Shown piece after piece: positions 5,900 to 11,231 of a DNA stretch of 11,231 nucleotides. The stretch covers positions 1 to 11,231 of the forward strand of contig CALIWP010000262.1 in NCBI GenBank assembly GCA_938046705.1. The letters are read 5' to 3'. This DNA is from an uncultured Campylobacter sp. GTDB lineage: Bacteria; Campylobacterota; Campylobacteria; Campylobacterales; Campylobacteraceae. Both the position numbers and the translations under genes were made by a program. The notes under the pieces were generated by a model, which saw only the letters and a program-made list of their open reading frames with translations, was not told where the DNA came from and ran no database searches. The first letter of the stretch is position 1; each line of letters opens with the position of its first letter.

Positions 5900-7163
5900 C
5901 ACTAGCTCCAAGTTGTCTTAAAATCCCGCTAAAATTTGGAAACGAAGTCGCTATAAATTCGCTCTTTTCTATAACCATTCCACATTTTAGCCCAAGCACC
6001 GCAAAGCTCATCGCGATACGGTGATCGCCGCTACTGCCGATGATAGCACAGTTTGCCTCGCCGCCTTTTACGCTAAAGCCGTCTTCAAATTCTTCAACCT
6101 CAAGCCCGCATTTTCGCAGCCCTTGCACCATGATCGCGATGCGGTCGCTCTCTTTAACGCGAAGCTCTTTTGCGTTTCTCACACTACTTGTACCCTGCGC
6201 GTTTGCAAATGCGATGGCAAGCGCAGGTACTTCGTCGATCAGCCACGAGATATTTTCGCTCACGTCCACAGCCTTTAGCGGCGCGTACTTTATCTCGATC
6301 TCGCCGATGCTTTCGTATGTGCCGGAAGTCTCTTTAAACGTTACTTGCGCGCCCATTTTGGCTAAAATTTTAAAGGCCTCGACGCGCGTTTTATTTAGCA
6401 GCATATTTTTTAGCACGATATGAGAATTTGGGATTATCGCTACGGCTACGGCAAAGAAAAACGCCGAGCTAGGGTCGTTTGGAACGCAAATTTCAAGCGG
6501 TTTTAGCGGCGCGCTCATCTGCTCAACCTTGACGCCGCGGGGTAAAATTTGCAAACTCGCCCCCATACCTTTTAGCATGCGTTCGGTGTGATCTCGGCTA
6601 AGCTCAGGCTCGCTAAGCTCGCAGCCCTTTGACTTTAGCCCCGCCAAAATCAGTGCCGATTTTACCTGCGCGGAGGCGATTTTACTATCAAATTTAAAAT
6701 ACTCCAGCTTCTTGCCTCGGATAGCCAAAGGTGCGTGATCTCCGCCGTTTGCGCCGTCTATCTTAGCTCCGACGCTAATCAGCGGTTTAGCCACGCGCGC
6801 CATCGGACGACGGTTTAAAAACTCATCCCCGCTTAGCACGAAAAAACCCTCGCTAGCGGCCAAAAATCCCATAAAAAGCCTCATTGCCGTGCCCGAGTTT
6901 CCGCACTCTAAAACAACGCTAGGCTCTTTTAAATTTGCGCTCGGAGTTATGATTAGCTCGCCCTCTTTTTCCTCAATATGCGCGCCGAGATTTTTTACGA
7001 TTTTTAGCGTATTTAGCGTATCTTCGGCCTTTAGATAGTTTTTCACGCGGCTTGGCTTATCGCTTAAAAGCGAAAATATCGCGCATCTATGCGAGATAGA
7101 TTTATCCGCCGCGATATTTTCCAGACTCGCGCTTATCGGCGTTCTTAATGCGTAAACTTTCAT
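5889..7163 (-). CDS. aroA: 3-phosphoshikimate 1-carboxyvinyltransferase (EPSP synthase)
   Basis: AroA joins phosphoenolpyruvate to shikimate-3-phosphate, the sixth step of the shikimate pathway to aromatic amino acids. The 424 residues form the usual two inverse domains. Seen are the S3P-binding DKSISHR (20-26), the PEP-site loop GNSGTAMR (88-95), RRPM (118-121), SAQ (164-166), SRDHTERML (189-197), the Asp310-Glu311 pair in LIDEVPALA, KELRVKESDR (332-341) and GDHRIAM (379-385). SRDHTERML and the N-terminal style resemble class II enzymes such as those of Bacillus. The glycine of the PEP loop (Gly91) is retained, unlike the alanine of the CP4 enzyme. The ATG at 7163 overlaps the pheT stop as ATGA, with a weak GGA site, so translation is probably coupled. 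Confidence 0.98.
   Translation of the reverse strand: MKVYALRTPISASLENIAADKSISHRCAIFSLLSDKPSRVKNYLKAEDTLNTLKIVKNLGAHIEEKEGELIITPSANLKEPSVVLECGNSGTAMRLFMGFLAASEGFFVLSGDEFLNRRPMARVAKPLISVGAKIDGANGGDHAPLAIRGKKLEYFKFDSKIASAQVKSALILAGLKSKGCELSEPELSRDHTERMLKGMGASLQILPRGVKVEQMSAPLKPLEICVPNDPSSAFFFAVAVAIIPNSHIVLKNMLLNKTRVEAFKILAKMGAQVTFKETSGTYESIGEIEIKYAPLKAVDVSENISWLIDEVPALAIAFANAQGTSSVRNAKELRVKESDRIAIMVQGLRKCGLEVEEFEDGFSVKGGEANCAIIGSSGDHRIAMSFAVLGLKCGMVIEKSEFIATSFPNFSGILRQLGASVED
5906..5911 (-). promoter_or_regulatory. Ribosome binding site deciding the ispH TTG start
   Basis: TTGGAG inside the end of aroA, six bases before the TTG at 5899. The spacing is too short for the GTG at 5902, and the first TTG at 5911 lies within the site itself, so this element favours 5899. 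Confidence 0.55.
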
Positions 7164-9493
7164 CTTAGTCCGATATTTAAATTTTGCTTTAAAGCGTCCA
7201 AAATTTTATCCATTATCGCCGCTACTTCCTCGTCTTCAAGCGTTTTTTGTATATCTTGGAAGTTAAATTTGACGCTCAGACTCACGTCGTCTCCGAGCTT
7301 GTCGTCTGAATATATATCAACCGGCGCAAATTCTTTTAGACACTCGATTTTTAGCGCGTTTATGCACTCTTTTATTGCTTCAAATTTCATGGTTTTAGGC
7401 ACGATTAGACTTAGGTCTCTACTGATAGCCGGAAATTTCGAGTAGGTCTTTACGACCGCGCTATCAAATTTAAGCTTTTCAAACTCTATCTCGCAAAGAT
7501 AGGTTCGCGGTAGGTCGCGCGCGGCCTCGACTCGTACGTCCACGCGGCCGATATAGCCCACGCAAACGCCGTTTTGGTAGATTTTAGCTTGTTCAAATTC
7601 GCTTAGATATTTTACGTCGTCGCAGGCTTTTAGCTCAAATTCGCCGATCGCGTTTCTAACGGCCGTAGCAAAGCCCAAAAAGTCGATATCGGCGGGCTTT
7701 GCTCCGTTTAGCAGGCTAGGTTCTTTTGCTAGTCCGCTAGCTACGAAGCCAAATCTCTCGCTTTGTTCTCCGTCCTCGCTAAATACGCTACCGAATTCAA
7801 AAATTTTGACCGATTTTCGCTGATTTTTTACGTTTCGCTCGGCCGATTTTAGCAAGTGATTTGCAAGCGTCGGCCTTAGCGTGTTTAACTCGCTATTTAT
7901 CGGGTTGGCTATCTCGGCCTTGCAAGGCGCAAAACCGAGCGCCGCTAGCTCGCTCGCGTCGTCAAATACATAATGCACGCTCTCGAAAAATCCGGCCGCA
8001 GCGGCTTTTTTACGCAAATTTAGCGCATTTTTGTAGTCGGTAAAGGTATCGTTTATGCGATTAGCTTCGCTGAAATTTAGCGGCTTTGAGACGATATTGT
8101 CGATACCGACCATTCGCACGATCTCCTCGCACACGTCCTGCGCATTTACGATATCGTGGCGAAATAACGGAACTTTGGCATTCGCGCCCTCTTTTTCGGC
8201 GTTAAAAGTTAGGCTAAATCCAAGCTTTTTAAGTATCCTCACGACATCGTTTTGCGCGACTTCTTGACCGATCATTTTTTGCATTTCGCTCATCGTAAAG
8301 CTCACGACCTTCGGTTCGCGCGTCATTACGCTTTGCTGAGAGCCCGCATAAAGCGCGACCGATTTTAGCGCGGCTAACTGCCTAAATAAAAAATCGGCGC
8401 CAAAGCCGACGCTTGGCTCGCTGCCTCTTAATGAGCGATAAGCCTGCGATTGGCGCGGCATTTGCTTGTCTTCGTAAACCGTAGTCGCGATCACTTGCGG
8501 ATCGGTGTAGCTAGCCTCCACTATGATTAGTTTGCTGTTTTCGTCAAGTCTAGCCGCATCGGTCTGATGTATGCCGCCCACGCCCAAAAGCTCGCCGCCG
8601 GCTAAAATTTCAGTCGCCAAATTTGCACCCTTTTGCAGGTCAAAAACAGCGCGCTCGTCGTCCTTTTTAAGCTTGGCGTAGTCATACGCGCTAAAAAGCA
8701 CGCCTGTTGAATGCGTAGCGTAGTCTAGCAGGCGCTCGATGCGGTTTTGCTTATCGCACTCGATCAGCGCCAAACGGATCTTCATCAGCAAATTTTCGTC
8801 GAAATACTCTTTTATTTCAAAAGCGCGGTACTGAAAGCTGCTTTGTAAATTTTCTTCGGCGTGGATAGCTAAGATACGCCCGATACCGAGCAAATTTTCG
8901 CCCTCTTCGTATCTGGCGGCGTCTTTTAGCGGCAGATCAAGCGCGGCCGATAGATCCCTCGCTACGCCGTAGACGCTTAGGCAGTCGCCGCGGTTTGGCG
9001 TTAGCTCGATCTCGATGATATCGTCGTTTAGTAGCGGATATTCGCAAATTTCTTTACCTAGTTTTAGCCCGCCAATACTTTCATCCAGCGGCATTATGCC
9101 GTCGTTTGTTTTTACGAGGCCTAGCTCGACGGATGAGCAGATCATGCCGTTTGACTCGACGCCGCGTAGTTTTGCCTTTTTTATCTCTAGGCCGCTTGGC
9201 ATAACCGCGCCTGATAGCGCCACCGGCACGAACTGTCCGGCCTCGACGTTTTTCGCGCCGCAGACGATTTGTAGCGTCTCGCCGCCTACGTCCACCTGGC
9301 AAACGCTTAGTTTCTCGGCGTTTTCGTGTTTTATCTTGCTTTTTACGTAGCCTACGACGATGTTTTTAGGTACCCTGATCTCTTTAAAGCTATCAACCTC
9401 AAGTCCGATCGAATTTAACGTCTTTAGCAGCGTTTCGCTCGTTACGCCCGAGATATCCAGCCATTCGTTTAGCCAATTTCTTGAAATTATCAT
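7160..9493 (-). CDS. pheT: Phenylalanyl-tRNA synthetase beta subunit
   Basis: PheT pairs with PheS in the alpha2-beta2 enzyme that charges tRNA-Phe; beta binds the tRNA and edits mischarged tyrosine. The 777 residues show the family order: an N-terminal start [14 protein letters not shown], an OB tRNA-binding domain (about 42-150, with [10 protein letters not shown] and [18 protein letters not shown]), the B3/B4 editing domain (about 210-365), the B5 domain (about 395-465, ending [10 protein letters not shown]), the inactive synthetase-like core (about 475-680) and the C-terminal anticodon-binding FDX-ACB domain (about 685-776, [14 protein letters not shown]). ATG at 9493 overlaps the pheS stop as ATGA and has GGAG eight bases upstream (9502-9505). 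The end overlaps aroA the same way. Confidence 0.98.
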   Translation of the reverse strand: MIISRNWLNEWLDISGVTSETLLKTLNSIGLEVDSFKEIRVPKNIVVGYVKSKIKHENAEKLSVCQVDVGGETLQIVCGAKNVEAGQFVPVALSGAVMPSGLEIKKAKLRGVESNGMICSSVELGLVKTNDGIMPLDESIGGLKLGKEICEYPLLNDDIIEIELTPNRGDCLSVYGVARDLSAALDLPLKDAARYEEGENLLGIGRILAIHAEENLQSSFQYRAFEIKEYFDENLLMKIRLALIECDKQNRIERLLDYATHSTGVLFSAYDYAKLKKDDERAVFDLQKGANLATEILAGGELLGVGGIHQTDAARLDENSKLIIVEASYTDPQVIATTVYEDKQMPRQSQAYRSLRGSEPSVGFGADFLFRQLAALKSVALYAGSQQSVMTREPKVVSFTMSEMQKMIGQEVAQNDVVRILKKLGFSLTFNAEKEGANAKVPLFRHDIVNAQDVCEEIVRMVGIDNIVSKPLNFSEANRINDTFTDYKNALNLRKKAAAAGFFESVHYVFDDASELAALGFAPCKAEIANPINSELNTLRPTLANHLLKSAERNVKNQRKSVKIFEFGSVFSEDGEQSERFGFVASGLAKEPSLLNGAKPADIDFLGFATAVRNAIGEFELKACDDVKYLSEFEQAKIYQNGVCVGYIGRVDVRVEAARDLPRTYLCEIEFEKLKFDSAVVKTYSKFPAISRDLSLIVPKTMKFEAIKECINALKIECLKEFAPVDIYSDDKLGDDVSLSVKFNFQDIQKTLEDEEVAAIMDKILDALKQNLNIGLR

Positions 9494-10482
9494 TTAAACT
9501 GCTCCAATAATCTTAAATCTCCCTCAAAAAGCGAGCGCAAATCAGGAATTTGATGAAGCAGCATCGCAAATCTCTCGACTCCAAGCCCAAATGCGTATCC
9601 GCTCACGTTTTTGTAGCCGACTGCTTTAAAGACGTTTGGATCGACCACGCCGCATCCTAGCACCTCTAGCCAGCCAGTTTGCTTGCACACGCGGCATCCG
9701 TCGCCGTGACAGAAAATACAGCTGATATCGACCTCCGCGCTAGGCTCCGTAAACGGGAAAAAGCTAGGGCGAAAGCGCACTTTAACGTCGCCGAACATGT
9801 ATTTTAAGAAATTTTCAAGCATTGATTTTAAATTTGCAAAGCTCACCGCACCGCCCTCTTCGACTACGAGGCCTTCTACCTGGTGAAACATCGGCGTGTG
9901 AGTTAGATCCATATCTCGGCGAAACACGGTTCCCGGAGCTATCATGCGAATCGGCGGCTTTTTACTCATCATCGTGCGCACCTGCACGGGGCTAGTGTGC
10001 GTGCGAAGGAGTCTAAAATCCTTAAAATAAAACGTATCTTGCATATCGCGCGCAGGGTGATATTTAGGCAAATTTAGCGCCTCAAAGTTGTGGAAATCAT
10101 CCTCTATGAGCGGTCCCGTCTCGAGCGAGAAATTTTGCATCATAAAGTACTCGATGATCTTATCCATCGTAGCCATCACGGGGTGCAGTGCGCCGGCACC
10201 CGAAGGCTCGTTAAATAGCGTGATATCGATAGCTTCGGCCTTCATTTTGGCTTTTATCTCGCCGCTTTCAAGCTCGGTTTTTTTAGCCGCCAAAAGCGTT
10301 TCAAATTCGTCTCTTAGCTTGTTTAAATTTGCCGCAAATTCCTTCTTGGCCGCTTCGTCCATATCCTTAAGCTTAGCAAACTCCGACGTGATCGCGCCCT
10401 TTTTGCCCAGTAGCGCGACGCGAATCTTGTCTAAATCCGCCAAATTCCCGCATTTTGCGATACTTTCTCTATACTCTTGCAA
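9490..10482 (-). CDS. pheS: Phenylalanyl-tRNA synthetase alpha subunit
   Basis: PheS carries the class II aminoacylation site for tRNA-Phe. The 330 residues start with a helical coiled-coil arm (about 1-85, [15 protein letters not shown]) and continue with the catalytic core: [15 protein letters not shown] (157-171), motif 2 [19 protein letters not shown] (187-205), [13 protein letters not shown] (241-253), a four-cysteine stretch [12 protein letters not shown] (255-266), [13 protein letters not shown] (270-282) and motif 3 [13 protein letters not shown] (295-307). The start is TTG at 10482: no ATG lies nearby upstream in frame, AAAGG sits seven bases before it, and MQEYRESI aligns with where the family begins. 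It is the first gene of the long minus-strand run. Confidence 0.97.
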   Translation of the reverse strand: MQEYRESIAKCGNLADLDKIRVALLGKKGAITSEFAKLKDMDEAAKKEFAANLNKLRDEFETLLAAKKTELESGEIKAKMKAEAIDITLFNEPSGAGALHPVMATMDKIIEYFMMQNFSLETGPLIEDDFHNFEALNLPKYHPARDMQDTFYFKDFRLLRTHTSPVQVRTMMSKKPPIRMIAPGTVFRRDMDLTHTPMFHQVEGLVVEEGGAVSFANLKSMLENFLKYMFGDVKVRFRPSFFPFTEPSAEVDISCIFCHGDGCRVCKQTGWLEVLGCGVVDPNVFKAVGYKNVSGYAFGLGVERFAMLLHQIPDLRSLFEGDLRLLEQFK

Positions 10483-10489
10483 GTTTTTA

Positions 10490-10494
10490 CCTTT
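10490..10494 (-). promoter_or_regulatory. Ribosome binding site of pheS (TTG start)
   Basis: AAAGG on the minus strand, seven bases before the TTG at 10482. It supports use of a non-ATG start by pheS. Confidence 0.6.
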
Positions 10495-10511
10495 AGTGAT
10501 TTTTAGGTTTG

Positions 10512-10517
10512 ATTGTA
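10512..10517 (-). promoter_or_regulatory. Candidate -10 of the pheS promoter
   Basis: The minus strand reads TTTTGACTACAATC: TACAAT is a one-mismatch -10 with a TG three to four bases ahead and T-rich sequence upstream. The transcript would start near 10505, leaving a leader of only about 23 nt before the TTG start. This would drive pheS and the genes behind it. Confidence 0.55.
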
Positions 10518-10537
10518 GTCAAAATTTAATAAAATCT

Positions 10538-10548
10538 GCCTAAAAGGC
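10538..10548. repeat. Short inverted repeat midway between two promoters
   Basis: GCCT (10538-10541) and AGGC (10545-10548) surround AAA. The repeat lies where the -35 regions of both the hinT and the pheS promoters would fall. It is a possible protein-binding site, but at four base pairs per arm it could easily be chance. Confidence 0.25.
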
Positions 10549-10568
10549 GGAAAATTTTAACTTTTACT

Positions 10569-10577
10569 TGTTATAAT
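10569..10577 (+). promoter_or_regulatory. Extended -10 promoter of hinT
   Basis: TGTTATAAT is a perfect TGn-TATAAT element on the plus strand. The transcript start is expected near 10584, giving a leader of about 22 nt with AGGAG at 10595-10599. No clear -35 box is present, as is usual in Campylobacter. Confidence 0.8.
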
Positions 10578-10605
10578 TAAGCCAAATTTTAACCAGGAGA
10601 AAATC

Positions 10606-10959
10606 ATGACGATATTCGAAAAAATCGTAGCGGGCGAAATACCTTGCAACAAAGTACTAGAAAACGACAAATTCCTAGCCTTTAACGACATAAATCCAAA
10701 GGCTCCGATTCATATTTTGATCATCCCGAAAAAACACTTTGAAAATTTCCAGGAGATGGACGGGGCGCTGATGGGCGAGATGACGAAATTTATCCAAGAG
10801 GTCGCGGTGCTGATGGGCGTGGATAAGAGCGGATACCGCCTAGTCACAAACTGCGGCGAAAACGGCGGCCAAGAGGTCATGCATCTGCACTTTCATCTGC
10901 TAGCGGGAGCAAAGCTTGGCTGGGTAGATACCTCAACCGATCCGCAAAGTACGTTTTAA
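10606..10959 (+). CDS. hinT: HIT (histidine triad) family nucleotide hydrolase
   Basis: HIT proteins of the Hint branch are small cytoplasmic dimers that hydrolyse purine nucleoside phosphoramidates (adenosine-5'-phosphoramidate type substrates); the physiological role in bacteria is not settled. The 117 residues match the family length. Seen are the start TIFEKIVAGEIPCNKVLEND, DINPKAPIHILIIPKKH (28-44), NCGENGGQ (82-89) and the triad HLHFHLLAG with His93, His95 and His97; His95 is the expected nucleophile, and the end LGW(V) is typical. The ATG at 10606 has AGGAG six bases upstream. It is the only plus-strand gene here, divergent from pheS, with its own promoter and a terminator close behind. 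From memory a HIT gene is also divergent from pheS in C. jejuni (Cj0898). Hint rather than another HIT branch is likely. Confidence 0.95.
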   Translation: MTIFEKIVAGEIPCNKVLENDKFLAFNDINPKAPIHILIIPKKHFENFQEMDGALMGEMTKFIQEVAVLMGVDKSGYRLVTNCGENGGQEVMHLHFHLLAGAKLGWVDTSTDPQSTF

Positions 10960-10968
10960 ATTTTAAAT

Positions 10969-10995
10969 TTACGCTCAAATTTCGAGCGTAATTTT
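10969..10995 (+). terminator. Intrinsic terminator of hinT
   Basis: TTACGCTC (10969-10976) and GAGCGTAA (10984-10991) make a perfect 8-bp stem with a seven-base loop, followed at once by TTTT (10992-10995). It begins nine bases after the hinT stop, which fits a rho-independent terminator of moderate strength. Confidence 0.75.
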
Positions 10996-10998
10996 GAC

Positions 10999-11034
10999 TT
11001 AGCGAGCCGGCCGCAAACATGGCAAGCTCGCTAA
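10999..11034. repeat. 9-bp inverted repeat between hinT and argH
   Basis: TTAGCGAGC (10999-11007) and GCTCGCTAA (11026-11034) pair perfectly around an 18-base loop that can itself pair GCC (11010-11012) with GGC (11021-11023). Neither strand shows a T run directly after the stem. It lies between two convergent genes, so it may help stop or stabilise transcripts from either side. Confidence 0.6.
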
Positions 11035-11040
11035 ATCTCC

Positions 11041-11073
11041 AAAAAGACTGCCGCTTTTGTTAAGCCGAGCGGT
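11041..11073 (-). terminator. Possible terminator of argH
   Basis: On the minus strand CCGCT (11072-11068) pairs with AGCGG (11055-11051) around a 12-base loop, and TTTTT (11045-11041) follows five bases later; flanking GAC and GTC (11075-11073 and 11048-11046 region) can add pairs across a bulge. The place, about 20 bases after the argH stop, fits a terminator, but the bulge and spacing make it weak. Confidence 0.4.
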
Positions 11074-11092
11074 CAAATTTGATTTTTTAAAT

Positions 11093-11231
11093 TTATCCTT
11101 TTAGCCACCCGTTTAAAATTTCAATCTGCACCGCCACGCTCTCATTTGCCGCGCCTCCTTGCGACTTACGCGCCTGCTTAGAAGCGTTTAGATCAAGAAA
11201 TTTAACCGCGCCCGCGTCCAAGCTCTCATCC
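11093..11231 (-). CDS. argH: Argininosuccinate lyase, C-terminal end (cut by the window)
   Basis: Only the last 45 codons are present; the gene begins outside the window. ArgH splits argininosuccinate into arginine and fumarate, the last step of arginine synthesis. The visible end contains KFLDLNASKQARKSQGG and continues to ESVAVQIEILNGWLKG. The 'l.a..s...rks.GG....SV..qi' pattern is the conserved C-terminal end of ArgH, seen in C. jejuni as a close variant from memory; the catalytic regions lie upstream and cannot be checked. It points toward hinT, so the two genes converge. The call rests on a short stretch and is therefore less sure than the full genes. Confidence 0.78.
   Translation of the reverse strand, partial: DESLDAGAVKFLDLNASKQARKSQGGAANESVAVQIEILNGWLKG

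Noticed and set aside
9081..9302. Arginine-rich minus-strand frame inside pheT
   Set aside because: It lies wholly within the pheT tRNA-binding domain in another frame; the Arg richness comes from G+C-rich codons read out of phase.
10088..10543. Plus-strand open frame opposite pheS
   Set aside because: It is a Ser/Leu-rich antisense shadow of a conserved gene and runs through the pheS promoter region.
10483..10605. A riboswitch, tRNA or T-box between hinT and pheS
   Set aside because: Only 123 bases, A+T-rich, and fully used by two promoters and two ribosome binding sites; no cloverleaf or extended fold is seen.
11019..11063. A 14-codon frame (MASSLNLQKDCRFC) after hinT
   Set aside because: It has no ribosome binding site, is very short and overlaps the hairpin sequences between the convergent genes.

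Overview
The window is an ordinary chromosomal housekeeping segment of an epsilonproteobacterium, most likely a Campylobacter. The evidence is the protein set, the very frequent AAATTT(A/G) words, promoters of extended -10 type (TGnTATAAT) without clear -35 boxes, and the gene order pheS-pheT-aroA-ispH-rpsA-hypothetical-serA with a divergent HIT gene beside pheS. From memory, C. jejuni has the same order (about Cj0891c to Cj0898). The base composition looks richer in G+C than C. jejuni, which suggests the oral or commensal group (C. showae, rectus, curvus, concisus types); that is inference.

Almost everything is on the minus strand, so transcription runs from high to low coordinates. At 11093-11231 is the 3' end of argH. 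The interval 10960-11092 separates it from the convergent hinT (10606-10959, plus strand, the only plus-strand gene) and holds several hairpins. A 123-bp divergent region (10483-10605) carries facing promoters for hinT and pheS. From 10482 down to about 1199 lies a long, tightly packed run: pheS, pheT, aroA, ispH, rpsA, a membrane-anchored hypothetical gene and serA. pheS/pheT, pheT/aroA and the hypothetical gene/serA overlap by ATGA; aroA/ispH overlaps by about 11 nt; only ispH-rpsA has a real gap (135 bp). After serA come a strong hairpin, a 73-codon lipoprotein gene (934-1155), a 110-bp gap with the efp promoter, efp (257-823), and the 5' part of a DUF4304-type gene (1-238).

Functionally the run mixes translation (PheRS subunits, ribosomal protein S1, EF-P), amino acid synthesis (EPSP synthase, phosphoglycerate dehydrogenase, argininosuccinate lyase) and isoprenoid synthesis (IspH). 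No gene-free stretch exceeds 300 bases. I see no rRNA, tRNA, CRISPR array, insertion sequence or phage gene, and no sign of a new multi-gene system. The points most worth a second look are small: the uncharacterised membrane protein between rpsA and serA, the small lipoprotein bracketed by related palindromes, the in-frame triple stop between efp and the DUF4304 gene, the TTG starts of pheS and ispH, and a small inverted repeat midway between the hinT and pheS promoters.
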